A DNA stretch of 64,000 nucleotides from Idiomarina aminovorans (GCF_023155095.1 NZ_JAKNDA010000001.1:124001-188000); one strand, 5' to 3'. Shown: positions 27,923 through 37,701, numbered from the stretch's first letter. Made by a program: numbers and translations. The notes: generated by a model not told the origin, from the sequence alone.

Positions 27923-29569
27923 TTAATCGTTAAACTGTTTACCGAAGAACGAGTTTTCCAACCATTGTGGACGTTGGTCCGCGTTAGCTATCTCTTTACC
28001 AATAGCAAAGTTAATGTTGGTAAAGCGCGCTCCGGCTTCGTAGTTAATACCCAGGCTTATTTCGTCGCTGGGTTTGTGGTAATGCTCAGCAAAGAATTCA
28101 CCCCAGACTTCACCGCCATCTTCACCTTCGGTGCGCGAGTTAAAACCGGTCATCAGAAATACGGCAGGAATACCTTTTTTAACCAGAGTATAGTGATCTG
28201 AGCGGGTAAAAATAGCCTGCTCCGGCATGGGATCCGGGCTTTGCTCGGTATCAAACTGTTTTGCGGCTTTACTCACTGTTTCACCCAGAGTTGAGTGTGA
28301 AGCGCCAAAGGCAATGACATCGGCAAAATCATAAAGTAGCACCGGCATGTCCAGGTTGACGTTTGCGACAATATTGTTCAAAGGAACTGTTGGGTTATTG
28401 GCGAAGTAGTCTGCACCTAATAAGCCTTTCTCTTCCGCGGTGACTGACAAGAACATAATTGAGCGGTCAAACTCCTGGCCTGACTCAACAAATAAACGAG
28501 CGGTTTCTAACATAACTGACACGCCGCTGGCATTGTCCATAGCACCATTATTGATATTGTCGTCGCGGCTCATATCTTTGACAACGCCGATATGATCGGA
28601 ATGCGCGGTGTAGACAACGTATTCGTCTTTTAAGGTATCGTGCGAGCCCGGCAATACAGCTGCAACGTTAGGGCTGCTGATTTCTTCATGGCGAGACTCA
28701 CGGGCCAGAGTTACCGAACCGTCGAGCTCAAAACCTTTCGGAGAAAAGTCCGGGTCTTCTTCAATTTTTTCGAAGATGGTATTCAGACTGGTCGGGGCAT
28801 CAGCAAAGAGCTGTTTAGCCGGCTCGTCATCAAGGTAGGCTGAGCCCATTAGTTGCTGCTCTTCGCCTTTTGGTAATCCATTTGGACCCAGCCAGGTCAT
28901 ACGCGGCGTTTTGGTGTAATATACGCTGGTTTCATATTTGCGTGTCTTTTCGCGCACTGGCGTGTGCAGGGTAATAATACCAACGGCACCTTTTTCACGG
29001 GCGATATCGCTCTTAATATTAGCTAAATGAGCACCTTCTTCGCTGGGTAAAAAGCCGGGGCGACCGGTGAGCATGACAACAATTTTGCCTTCAACGTTAA
29101 GGTCTTGGTAGTCATTTAAACCGAATTCGGGAGCTTCCATACCGTATCCGACAAAGACTAACGGCGCTGTAATTTCATCTTTTTCACTGTAGTGACTCGG
29201 GCCGGTAATGAATTGCTTAGGGAATTCAAATTCAAGAGTTTCACCATTACTTTTAAAACTCATACTGGCACTATTTTCTTTCAGTGTACTTTTACGAAAA
29301 GGAACGCGCTGATAAAAAGTGTCATCGTCACCTGCAGGTTCAAGCCCTAACTGTTTAAATTCAGAAACAATATAGTTAGAGGCAACTTCGTGCTCGTCAC
29401 TTCCGGTTTCACGACCTTTAAGGTCATCGTCTGCAAGAAACTCTAAGTGAGCCCGTAAATTGGATTCATCAGCACTGACAGTAACAGGCTGCGATTTTGT
29501 TTCCGGCGCTCCGCAAGCTGCTACGAGCAGACTTAGCGTGACCGGCAGAAGAATATGGGATGGCTTCAT
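27923..29569 (-). CDS. M28 family zinc peptidase, lipoprotein
   Basis: This is a putative exported aminopeptidase of about 548 residues. The signal peptide ends in a lipobox (LVAACGAP). A PA-type insertion (about residues 110-250) interrupts the peptidase domain, whose zinc motifs are TAHSDHIG, GAMDNASGV, TAEEKGLLGADYF and NLDMP. I set the start at the ATG at 29569, which has AAGGA six bases upstream. A longer reading to 29677 would place 36 extra residues before the signal peptide. It is transcribed divergently from the His-rich TonB receptor, and the Zur-like box at 29684 lies in that shared region. Confidence 0.88.
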   Translation of the reverse strand: MKPSHILLPVTLSLLVAACGAPETKSQPVTVSADESNLRAHLEFLADDDLKGRETGSDEHEVASNYIVSEFKQLGLEPAGDDDTFYQRVPFRKSTLKENSASMSFKSNGETLEFEFPKQFITGPSHYSEKDEITAPLVFVGYGMEAPEFGLNDYQDLNVEGKIVVMLTGRPGFLPSEEGAHLANIKSDIAREKGAVGIITLHTPVREKTRKYETSVYYTKTPRMTWLGPNGLPKGEEQQLMGSAYLDDEPAKQLFADAPTSLNTIFEKIEEDPDFSPKGFELDGSVTLARESRHEEISSPNVAAVLPGSHDTLKDEYVVYTAHSDHIGVVKDMSRDDNINNGAMDNASGVSVMLETARLFVESGQEFDRSIMFLSVTAEEKGLLGADYFANNPTVPLNNIVANVNLDMPVLLYDFADVIAFGASHSTLGETVSKAAKQFDTEQSPDPMPEQAIFTRSDHYTLVKKGIPAVFLMTGFNSRTEGEDGGEVWGEFFAEHYHKPSDEISLGINYEAGARFTNINFAIGKEIANADQRPQWLENSFFGKQFND

Positions 29570-29683
29570 ATCATGTCCTTTGGGGTTATTTTTTATCATA
29601 ATAGCTGAGTTAGTGTATCGCAGCAGGCAAAAGACAACCAGAGCAGATAGCTCAAAGAGTGTTGCAAAACGTATCAATATTTT

Positions 29684-29706
29684 GTAATGTTATATTATTA
29701 CATTGT
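29684..29706. promoter_or_regulatory. Zur-box-like palindrome
   Basis: AATGTTATATTATTACATT (29686-29704) lies 26 bases before the ATG of the His-rich TonB receptor. Over the 23-base gammaproteobacterial Zur consensus, as I recall it, 18 of 22 informative positions match. Placement at the promoter suggests repression by Zur when zinc is sufficient. Confidence 0.75.
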
Positions 29707-29731
29707 CAACATAGCTTTACCGGAGCAGTCT

Positions 29732-31936
29732 ATGAAACTGAATGCGTTAACCCTTGCTTTATTAGCGACCAGTACTGTTGCGCAAGCGCAGCAGCAAGAA
29801 GACCATGAACACATTAATGAATATGAAGTCATTGTTATCAATGCAAGCCCACTGGATAAGACCGCACTTGAGTCAGCTCAGCCGGTTAATATTATTTCAG
29901 GAGATGCGCTGAAACAGCTGCATGCTCACAGTTTGGGTGAAACCTTGGCGCTTGAGCCGGGAATTAATAATACGCACTTTGCTAACGTAGCGGGTAGCCC
30001 GATTATTCGCGGTCTTGGTGGTCCTCGGGTTAAAATTACTCAGAACGGTCTTGATACCGGTGATGTATCACGTGGTAGTCCTGATCATGCGGTAACGACG
30101 GAAACCAGCACCGCACAGCAAATTGAAGTGCTGCGAGGCCCTGCAACACTGCTTTATGGCAGTGGAGCAATTGGTGGTGTGGTTAATGTTGTTGATGATC
30201 GTATTCCGGCTGAACCCGTTTATGGGTTAAAGGGTAATGCAAACGTGTCAGCGTCGTCCAACAACGACAATAAAGAAGGGTCATACGATTTACAGCTTGG
30301 TAACGGACGTTGGGCTCTGTATACAGATGCTTTTATTCGCCGCGCGGATGACTATGAAACACCTTCTTTTGTCAACGATGAAGGTGAACTCGTTGATCAC
30401 GTTGAAAATACCTTCGTTGATGCTGAAGGCGGAACCGTCGGCACCAGTTATCAATTCGATGACGGATTTTTTGGTGTTTCTTATCAGGCGCTTTACCAGG
30501 AATATGGAATTCCGGGTCACGAGCATGGTCACGAAGAAGAGCATGGTCATGAAGAAGGTCATGATCATGCCGAAGAAGGGCATGGTCATGATGACGAGCA
30601 TGGTCATGTCGAGGAATCAGGCCCTTATGCCGATCTTGAGCAAGAGCGAATACAATTTGCAGGCCAATGGCGCAGCCCGTTCAGTGGCTTTAGCCGATTA
30701 GATTTCCGTGCCGCATTGACTGACTACCAACATCAGGAAATTGAAGAAAACTTCGTTTCCACTCAATTTGAAAATGAGCAAAAAGAGATTCGTTTGATTG
30801 CTCGACATGAAACAATTGCCGGCTGGGAAGGCGCTGTTGGCTGGCAGTGGGATATCAGTGATAAGGCCGCTTTTGGAGAGGAAGCCTTTACGCCGAATAC
30901 TTCGCGTCGCACACAAGGCCTGTTCTGGGTAGTGGAGCAGGAATTTGGCGCACATCACGTTGATTTAGGTGTTCGCCATGAGCGGACCTCGCTTTCTGCT
31001 GATGAGCTTGGTAAGGATACTTATGATGCGACTTCCGCTTCTGCCGGCTATCTTTATCACTTCAGTGATCATACGTCAGTTTCGTTTAATGTAAGCCATG
31101 CGGAGAGAGCACCAACTGGTAATGAAGTCTTTGCTAACGGTAATCACTTTGCGACCCGTACCTATGAGTTGGGACTTGCTTATGAGCTGCATGAGGAAGA
31201 GAGTGGCGAATATCACATTGAACCGAGTGATACCTCTGTTGAAACAGAAACCTCAAATAACATAGATGCTGGCTTCCATTATGAGAATGACAGTTTTCAC
31301 GCTAATGTGAATTTGTTCTACAATCGCGTTGATGACTTCATTTTCGATGATTTTATTGGTCTGAACAGCGAACAAATTCATGGTGATGAAGGTCATGATG
31401 AACACGCTGGGGAGCATGAGGGTGAGCATGATGAGCACGCTGGTGAACATGGACATGAACATGAACATGGGCACGGTGAAGGATTGCAAGTTGTCCAGTT
31501 TAGCCAGGTTGATGCTGAGCTTTATGGGTATGAACTGGAGCTGGATTGGCAGTTAACTGATCAGTGGTCTTTACATGGCTTTAGTGACTACACTCGTGCA
31601 AAGCAGCGTGACGGTGATGACTTGCCGAGAATTCCCGCTCAGCGTGTAGGTACAGAAGTGCGTTACCAGGCCGTTAGCTGGGATGGCTCTGTTGGTTACA
31701 CCCGCTACCTTGAGCAAGATAAAGTTGCTCAGAATGAAACAACAACGGATGCTTATGGTCTGCTGAATGCGCGTATTAATCTGTACCCGGATTGGCTGGC
31801 AAACTATGGCGCGACCCTTTATTTGAAAGGGGAAAACTTAACGAATCAGTTGGGTTTTGTGCATAGCTCGTTCCTGAAAGACGATGCTCCGGTAACCGGT
31901 CGACGTTTTCAGGCTGGCGTTTCTATTAGCTTTTAA
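29732..31936 (+). CDS. TonB-dependent receptor with His-rich loops, probable zinc uptake (ZnuD-like)
   Basis: This is an outer-membrane receptor of about 734 residues: signal peptide to AQAQ, plug domain (NIISGDALKQLHAHSLGETL, GSPIIRGLGGPRVKI, IEVLRGPATLLYGSGAIGGV) and a beta-barrel ending in the C-terminal signature RFQAGVSISF. Two extracellular-loop candidates are packed with His, Glu and Asp (30518-30607 and 31379-31474), like the metal-capturing loops of ZnuD. The start at 29732 has SD CGGAG. A Zur-like box overlaps the promoter. Zinc is therefore the likely cargo; heme or copper are less likely. A terminator follows at 31959. Confidence 0.87.
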   Translation: MKLNALTLALLATSTVAQAQQQEDHEHINEYEVIVINASPLDKTALESAQPVNIISGDALKQLHAHSLGETLALEPGINNTHFANVAGSPIIRGLGGPRVKITQNGLDTGDVSRGSPDHAVTTETSTAQQIEVLRGPATLLYGSGAIGGVVNVVDDRIPAEPVYGLKGNANVSASSNNDNKEGSYDLQLGNGRWALYTDAFIRRADDYETPSFVNDEGELVDHVENTFVDAEGGTVGTSYQFDDGFFGVSYQALYQEYGIPGHEHGHEEEHGHEEGHDHAEEGHGHDDEHGHVEESGPYADLEQERIQFAGQWRSPFSGFSRLDFRAALTDYQHQEIEENFVSTQFENEQKEIRLIARHETIAGWEGAVGWQWDISDKAAFGEEAFTPNTSRRTQGLFWVVEQEFGAHHVDLGVRHERTSLSADELGKDTYDATSASAGYLYHFSDHTSVSFNVSHAERAPTGNEVFANGNHFATRTYELGLAYELHEEESGEYHIEPSDTSVETETSNNIDAGFHYENDSFHANVNLFYNRVDDFIFDDFIGLNSEQIHGDEGHDEHAGEHEGEHDEHAGEHGHEHEHGHGEGLQVVQFSQVDAELYGYELELDWQLTDQWSLHGFSDYTRAKQRDGDDLPRIPAQRVGTEVRYQAVSWDGSVGYTRYLEQDKVAQNETTTDAYGLLNARINLYPDWLANYGATLYLKGENLTNQLGFVHSSFLKDDAPVTGRRFQAGVSISF
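30518..30607 (+). repeat. His/Glu-rich repeat in the receptor, first loop
   Basis: Degenerate codons for H-G-H-E-E type units repeat here, with about a dozen histidines in 30 residues. It is in frame and probably binds divalent metal at the cell surface. Confidence 0.8.
31379..31474 (+). repeat. His/Glu-rich repeat in the receptor, second loop
   Basis: A second in-frame run of about 32 residues is dominated by His, Glu, Gly and Ala, with units like HDEHAGEHEGE. It is probably another extracellular metal-binding loop. Confidence 0.8.
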
Positions 31937-31958
31937 TTGAACGGCTTTGCCAGAACTC

Positions 31959-31991
31959 ACGCTATCGTCGTAATTCGGCGGTAGCGTTTTT
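31959..31991 (+). terminator. intrinsic terminator after the TonB receptor gene
   Basis: ACGCTATCGTCG (31959-31970) pairs with CGGCGGTAGCGT (31976-31987) through wobble pairs and is followed by five T's. Confidence 0.75.
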
Positions 31992-32075
31992 GTGTTATTT
32001 CACCGCAGCCAACCGATTTTTACTTCGAACTTTGTTAATATTAGTGGTAATGAACCAACTGTTGGATCTTTTATC

Positions 32076-34307
32076 ATGCCTTTTACATTTAACCGTCTGA
32101 TTCAGGCGGTTGCCCTTGTTGCTTTTAGTCTTTCTGGACTTTCAGTGTCTGCTGACGAATTAACTATCGAAAGGATCTTTAGTGGACCCGGGCTGACCGG
32201 TGAAACACCAAAGTCGCTTAAATTTTCACCGGATGGTCAGCACCTTTCTTATTTGAAGGGCAGTAAAGAGAACCCGCAGCGTTATGATCTTTGGTTATAC
32301 GATGTTGAGGCCAAAAAACATGAGTTGTTGGTATCGGCTGACCAACTGGCTGCGGACGAAGTTGCCCTGTCTGATGAAGAAAAAGCACGACGGGAACGTC
32401 AGCGCATCAGCGCAAGCGGCATAATAGAATACAATTGGTCAGCGACCGGTGAAGCGCTGCTTTTTCCATATAATGGCGATGTATTTTACTACCAGCCGGG
32501 TACGACGGATACCCGGCAACTGACTAAAACAAAGGCGTTCGAAACCGATGTTAAGTTCTCACCGAAAGGCAATTATGTTTCTTATATTCGCGAGCAAAAT
32601 GTATACTTTTTTGATTTAGCCAGTGGTGAGGAGCGTGCCATTACCAGCGACGGTGGCGGGACACTTAAATTTGGCATGGCTGAGTTTGTTGCGCAGGAAG
32701 AAATGAAGCGTATGAGCGGTTACTGGTGGGCACCGGATGAATCAGCAATTGCATTGACGAAAGTTGATGAAAGTCCTGTTCCTCTGGCGACTCGTAGCGA
32801 AATTTATGCCGATACGATTGAAACTATACAACAACGTTATCCCTTTGCTGGAAGCGATAATGTCGATATTGATTTAGGAATTTACCAGCTTAATAACAGC
32901 CGAATTGAATGGCTAAAGCTTGGTCGGTTAGAGGATGGTTATCTGGCAAGAGTAAAGTGGGTTGGTGATAGCAGGTATCTTAGCTATCAGTGGCAGAGCC
33001 GTAATCAGCAAAAACTGAGCTTGTCGATTTATGACCGTCAGGACAAGATTGAGCAGGAGCTTGTGGCTGAGACATCAGACAGTTGGCTGAACCTTCATAG
33101 CGATCTGTACTTTTTAGAAGATAATAAACATTTTATCTGGGCATCGGAACGCAGTGGATTTAAACATCTCTACCTTTATCGGCTGGATGGTTCATTAATT
33201 CGGCAGCTGAGTTCCGGCGACTGGCAAGTCGATGAGCTGGAAGCTGTGGATGAAAGTACCGGAACGATTTACTTTACGGCCCGCAAAGCGTCACCGCTTG
33301 AATCTCATCTCTACCGTGCGCAGTTAAATACGGGCTCGTCGGCAAAGCCGACACGTATTACCAAACGTGAAGGAATGCATGATATTGAGTTTGCCTCCGA
33401 TGCTCGTTCGTATCTGGATACTTACTCGTCGCCCCAACAACCCAGGCAAGTGAGTTTGCATGGGCCAACCGGGAATCATCTGGCGTGGTTAGCTGAAAAT
33501 GAAATTACCGATGAACATCCATTGTCACTTTATCTGCGTCAGTGGAGTTATCCCGAGTTTGGTGAGCTTGAGGCTGAAGATGGCCAAACGCTTTACTACA
33601 AACTGACCAAGCCGAAAGACTTTGATGCGGAAAAAAGTTACCCCGTGCTGGTGTACGTTTACGGGGGGCCGGGAGCCCAACGCGTTACTAAAAGTTGGGG
33701 CAGCGCGTTTGTTCAGTATATGGCGCAGCAGGGGTTTATTGTTTTTACATTGGATAACAGAGGTTCGGCTAACCGGGGAAAACAATTTGAAGCCCCCATT
33801 TATAAAAACATGGGAGGCCCTGAGATTGATGATCAGGTTACCGGAGTTAAGTACTTAACCAGCTTGCCTTATGTTGATGCTGAGCGCATTGGTATTTACG
33901 GCCATAGTTACGGCGGTTATATGTCTCTGCTTGCTCTGTTTAAAGCGTCCGAACACTTTCAGGCTGGCGTTGCCGGTGCGCCAGTAACGGACTGGCGTTT
34001 ATATGATACACATTACACGGAACGATTTATGGGCATGCCTGATGAAGGCGACGCTTATGCAAAATCCTCTGTGTTTCCTTACAGTCAAAACCTTAAAGGC
34101 GACTTACTGATTTATCATGGAATGGCTGACGATAATGTTTTGTTTACTCACAGTACAAAGCTCTATAAGCAGTTACAGGATAACGCACAGTCCTTTGAGA
34201 TGATGAATTACCCGGGGAAAAAGCATTCTATTAACGGGCGTCATACAAAAATCCATTTGTACTCAATGATTGCTCAATTTTTTCAACAAACCATCGGCGA
34301 ACAATAG
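32076..34307 (+). CDS. S9B dipeptidyl-peptidase IV-like enzyme, exported
   Basis: This is a prolyl-oligopeptidase family enzyme of about 743 residues that would release N-terminal Xaa-Pro dipeptides. It has a signal peptide (FNRLIQAVALVAFSLSGL, then VSA), an N-terminal propeller with the DPP4 double-Glu type segment MAEFVAQEEMKRMSGYWW, and a C-terminal hydrolase with nucleophile Ser611 (GHSYGGYMS), Asp in HGMADDNVLF and His in GKKHSINGRH. I choose the ATG at 32076, directly in front of the signal peptide; a longer reading to 31992 adds 28 residues. The thioesterase gene follows after 40 bases. Confidence 0.92.
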   Translation: MPFTFNRLIQAVALVAFSLSGLSVSADELTIERIFSGPGLTGETPKSLKFSPDGQHLSYLKGSKENPQRYDLWLYDVEAKKHELLVSADQLAADEVALSDEEKARRERQRISASGIIEYNWSATGEALLFPYNGDVFYYQPGTTDTRQLTKTKAFETDVKFSPKGNYVSYIREQNVYFFDLASGEERAITSDGGGTLKFGMAEFVAQEEMKRMSGYWWAPDESAIALTKVDESPVPLATRSEIYADTIETIQQRYPFAGSDNVDIDLGIYQLNNSRIEWLKLGRLEDGYLARVKWVGDSRYLSYQWQSRNQQKLSLSIYDRQDKIEQELVAETSDSWLNLHSDLYFLEDNKHFIWASERSGFKHLYLYRLDGSLIRQLSSGDWQVDELEAVDESTGTIYFTARKASPLESHLYRAQLNTGSSAKPTRITKREGMHDIEFASDARSYLDTYSSPQQPRQVSLHGPTGNHLAWLAENEITDEHPLSLYLRQWSYPEFGELEAEDGQTLYYKLTKPKDFDAEKSYPVLVYVYGGPGAQRVTKSWGSAFVQYMAQQGFIVFTLDNRGSANRGKQFEAPIYKNMGGPEIDDQVTGVKYLTSLPYVDAERIGIYGHSYGGYMSLLALFKASEHFQAGVAGAPVTDWRLYDTHYTERFMGMPDEGDAYAKSSVFPYSQNLKGDLLIYHGMADDNVLFTHSTKLYKQLQDNAQSFEMMNYPGKKHSINGRHTKIHLYSMIAQFFQQTIGEQ

Positions 34308-34347
34308 GTTATAATATGTTCATATCTTTCACTAATAAGGAGTGACT

Positions 34348-34740
34348 ATGCGTTTTTTATCCCGCCGACTGGTTATGCCAAATGATTTGAATTTTTCCGG
34401 TTCGTTGTTTGGTGGCCGTATTCTGGAATGGATTGACGAAGAAGCTTATATTTTTGCCAGCTGCCAGTTGGAAGCCAAAAGTTTGGTCACCAAACACATT
34501 GGTGCTATTACCTTTGAAACTTCTGCGTTTCAGGGAGATGTGGTTGAGTTTGGGTTGCAGGTTAAATCTGTAGGCCGGACGTCGCTGGCCATCACTTGCC
34601 TGGTGCGTAACAAGCATACGAAACAAAATATTTGTAGTGCGGATGACATTGTCTTTGTTCATATTGACCCGGAAACACGTCAACCAACGCCGCATGGTAT
34701 AACGAAAGATCAGCTGGACGATATGCCAGAGCCGCTATAA
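34348..34740 (+). CDS. hotdog-fold acyl-CoA thioesterase (YciA-like)
   Basis: This 130-residue hotdog protein is related to YciA and other acyl-CoA thioesterases. Typical elements: MPNDLNFSGSLFGGRILEWID (the catalytic Asp helix), GAITFETSAFQGDVVEF and SVGRTSLAI. It probably hydrolyses acyl-CoA in the cytoplasm; chain preference is unknown. The ATG at 34348 has the SD AAGGAG five bases upstream. A GTG at 34342 lies inside that SD. It may be co-transcribed with the upstream peptidase gene, with which no functional link is evident. Confidence 0.88.
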   Translation: MRFLSRRLVMPNDLNFSGSLFGGRILEWIDEEAYIFASCQLEAKSLVTKHIGAITFETSAFQGDVVEFGLQVKSVGRTSLAITCLVRNKHTKQNICSADDIVFVHIDPETRQPTPHGITKDQLDDMPEPL

Positions 34741-34765
34741 GCAGCGGCTCCGATATTCTATTGAG

Positions 34766-37168
34766 TTAGATTGGCGAACCCGGTGGCAATGGCTCGGGTT
34801 CGTACTGCTCTGGCCACTCGCCATCAGTTAAAAACCGCTCTACATCATTAGCGAGTTGCTGCATCATTAAAGACGATGAATCAGCCATTTGCTTTTGCTG
34901 CCTGGCCAGTTCTGCCCGCATCATTAATCGGGTTTCTGCTGCCAGACCGGTGTCTTTTATTGCTCTGACTTCGGCATTTACCGCTGTCGTCAGTAAACGC
35001 TGCGACAGAGGATCGTTTTTGGCGTTATTCCAGTCGTTGAAAGCTGTACTCAAAATTTCGGACATTAACTGCGTTGGCGACGGGACTCTATCGTTTTTAG
35101 CGTGTTGTTGAACCAATCGGTTCAGGCGCTGGCTGTTAAGTATCAACTGCAAGCTATGATCAGCGGCGCTTGCTGCCATGCTTACGGTATCCGGAATCAA
35201 TTCCGTTTTACCATCAAAGTACTCGCGTGACGGGTTATCGCCATAAGCCACAGGAACCAACCATTGCTGAATATGCGATGGCACACGCAGACTATCCGCC
35301 TGAATGGTTTTCAATAGCTGCTTTAGTGCGCTTTGCTGTCTTGCTGCGCTGACCGGTTGGTAGTCATCAGCAGAATCGTTGGCCATATAATAGCGATAAT
35401 TAACCCCGCCCAACCATTTCGCAGCAGCCTCCACCTGGTAGCGATGCAGCAAATATATAGGAGCAAAAATGCCTTGTAGCTGACTCAAAGGCTGGTCTGA
35501 ACGCAACATCTCTTTACTGAAATTATCCAGTACGTGCTGGCGGACAGACAGCAAACGTTCGAGTTCAGTCACCGGATCACTGCCGTTGTCCCATAGGTGA
35601 GCGAGTGGGTGAGCGCCGCTGGCAGGCCGGGCATCCTGATCAGAGATAAAGCTTAAGTTTAAAGTTTTATTTTTTTCCAGAATTCGTGTCAGCTGTTCGG
35701 TTGAGGAGGGCATGCCGCCAAAGTCACTATAGCCATAAGCTAACACTTGTTTATCCCAGATGCCTAAACCTTCAGTGTAGGCGTTGCTTAAGCTTAAGGT
35801 GCCGACAGTAGTCAGGTTAACTAACGGATGTGGATAGTCCATAACGGAGGCCCGGTCAGTGGTACTGGCGGCAAAGTTGTGAGCTATTCCCAGAGTATGG
35901 CCAACTTCGTGAGCGCTTAGTTGACGAATACGAGCCAGAGCCATGTTTTGTACTGCTTGTTTTAACTCACTACTGTCGTCAACAAAAGGTGTTAGCAAAC
36001 CTTCTGCAATTTTCATGTCCTGGCGCACACGCAGTGAACCTAAGGTGACATGGCCTTTAATAATTTCGCCTGTGCGTGGATCAATGACAGACGAGCCATA
36101 TGACCAGCCGCGGGTCGCACGGTGAACCCATTGAATCACGTTATAACGAATATCCATTGGGTCGGCATTATCCGGCAGAACTTTGACTTGAAACGCATTA
36201 TCGTACCCTAAGGCTTCAAAGCCTTCAGTCCACCAACGGGCTCCTTCAAGCAGGGCTGTTTTTACGGGTTCAGGTGCACCGGGGTCGAGGTAATAGGTGA
36301 TAGGTTCACGCGCTTTGCTCTGTGATGCTATTGGGTCTTTCTTATTTAACCGGTGACGCGGGATATATTGTACGGTCATCGACTCACCCAGAGGCGCTGC
36401 GTAGTCCTTAAAACTGTGTGCCCAGAAACCACTGTTAGGATGAAAGTTCCGGGGCTGATAGGCTGCGTCAGGTAATTGGATAAAAGAGTGGTGCAGATGC
36501 AGCGAAATGGCATCAGCATTGGCCGCTACCTGATTAACCCATTGACCCTTACCTTCACCAACAAAAGTGACTTTTGCTTCCAGTTCCGTATTTTCAACAA
36601 ACGCTTTGCTGCGCTCGGGATAAATCACAGAACGGCTTGAGTCGGCTTTGAATTGCCCTTGTTCGGTTTGTTGTAAGCGCTTACTGACACCGTGTACATC
36701 GCTTAGAAGATAAGGGGTGTAATCAATTAAAACGTGCTTATCGTTGCTTGCAACAACGTCAAAACCGTAAAGTACAGCATCAGCAAAGGCTTGATTGACA
36801 CTGTCTCTCTCAGCCTGGTTGTGAGTTTGAGCACGGAATTGCGTATTGTGCTGAACCAGCAGAACCTGATTACCTTCAATATGAAATGACGACAAACGGG
36901 TTTCACCCAGCTGACCGCGATCGAGACCGACATCGTTAGAGCCTAATCCCCACGGAAGGCTGGTCTGAAAAATAAACGGGTCGTTGTTTCTGGGAACTTC
37001 CAGATAGAATTTACTTTTCGCTTTATCATGGTAAAACGTAAAAAATCCTTGTTGCTCTTCAAACGCTGAAGTGAAGGCTTCTATGCTGCTGTTTTTTGTC
37101 TCTGCCAGAGCGTTCAGTGATACAGCTAAGGTGAGTAGCACCAAAATTTTGGATAGAATGTTTTGCAT
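34766..37168 (-). CDS. large exported zinc-dependent metalloprotease (metzincin-like)
   Basis: The 800-residue protein has a signal peptide ending at LNALA. Its zinc site is the extended metzincin motif HEVGHTLGIAH: His420, Glu421, His424 and His430. The upstream region (FYLEVPRNNDPFIFQTSLP, GSNDVGLDRGQLGETR) and downstream region (MDYPHPLVN, a likely Met-turn) match the family annotated as zinc-dependent metalloprotease with DUF5117/DUF4953 domains, found in marine and Bacteroidetes bacteria. The natural substrate is unknown. It lies only 5 bases downstream of fldB, so the two are co-transcribed. Confidence 0.85.
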   Translation of the reverse strand: MQNILSKILVLLTLAVSLNALAETKNSSIEAFTSAFEEQQGFFTFYHDKAKSKFYLEVPRNNDPFIFQTSLPWGLGSNDVGLDRGQLGETRLSSFHIEGNQVLLVQHNTQFRAQTHNQAERDSVNQAFADAVLYGFDVVASNDKHVLIDYTPYLLSDVHGVSKRLQQTEQGQFKADSSRSVIYPERSKAFVENTELEAKVTFVGEGKGQWVNQVAANADAISLHLHHSFIQLPDAAYQPRNFHPNSGFWAHSFKDYAAPLGESMTVQYIPRHRLNKKDPIASQSKAREPITYYLDPGAPEPVKTALLEGARWWTEGFEALGYDNAFQVKVLPDNADPMDIRYNVIQWVHRATRGWSYGSSVIDPRTGEIIKGHVTLGSLRVRQDMKIAEGLLTPFVDDSSELKQAVQNMALARIRQLSAHEVGHTLGIAHNFAASTTDRASVMDYPHPLVNLTTVGTLSLSNAYTEGLGIWDKQVLAYGYSDFGGMPSSTEQLTRILEKNKTLNLSFISDQDARPASGAHPLAHLWDNGSDPVTELERLLSVRQHVLDNFSKEMLRSDQPLSQLQGIFAPIYLLHRYQVEAAAKWLGGVNYRYYMANDSADDYQPVSAARQQSALKQLLKTIQADSLRVPSHIQQWLVPVAYGDNPSREYFDGKTELIPDTVSMAASAADHSLQLILNSQRLNRLVQQHAKNDRVPSPTQLMSEILSTAFNDWNNAKNDPLSQRLLTTAVNAEVRAIKDTGLAAETRLMMRAELARQQKQMADSSSLMMQQLANDVERFLTDGEWPEQYEPEPLPPGSPI

Positions 37169-37173
37169 TATTA

Positions 37174-37701
37174 TTATCCCAGTTGTTCAGCAATTTCTTC
37201 TAAAATTTGCAGGGTCCATTGTTCGATACGTTCATCTGATAGCTCATATTGCGAGTCTTCATCCAGTGATAAACCGACGAATTGAGTGTTATCTGCGGTT
37301 AATGCTTTAGAAGCGGCAAATTCATACCCCTGGTTAGGCCAAAAACCAATACGTTTGCAACCATGAGCCGCGATGGCGTCGTGCAGCATGCCGAGTGCGT
37401 CCTGAAACCAGTCGGTATAACCTTCCTGATCACCCATGCCATAAAGTGCAACAATTTTATCGCGCAGGTCAACATCGTTAATATCGTGCCAATGGCTTTC
37501 CCAGTCTTCCTGGAGTTCGCCGAAATCCCAGGTGGAAATACCAAAAATGAGGATGTCAAATTGTTCTGCGTCTTTTAGCGGTGTGTCTTTGATATCAAAC
37601 AGCTGAACAATATCCTCACCAATGGCTTGTTGAATTTTTTCTGCAGCAATTTCGGTATAGCAGGTGGTAGAGCCATAAAACAAGCCAATTTCCAGGGACA
37701 T
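37174..37701 (-). CDS. fldB: flavodoxin FldB
   Basis: This is a 175-residue flavodoxin. The FMN phosphate loop is FYGSTTCYTE, the flavin-flanking loops are GISTWDFGELQEDW and YGMGDQEGYTDWFQ, and the whole resembles E. coli FldB more than FldA. Flavodoxins replace ferredoxin as soluble electron carriers. The ATG at 37701 has GAGG eight bases upstream. A longer reading to 37719 adds six unconserved residues. It is transcribed divergently from yfcL and is immediately followed by the metalloprotease gene. Confidence 0.93.
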   Translation of the reverse strand: MSLEIGLFYGSTTCYTEIAAEKIQQAIGEDIVQLFDIKDTPLKDAEQFDILIFGISTWDFGELQEDWESHWHDINDVDLRDKIVALYGMGDQEGYTDWFQDALGMLHDAIAAHGCKRIGFWPNQGYEFAASKALTADNTQFVGLSLDEDSQYELSDERIEQWTLQILEEIAEQLG

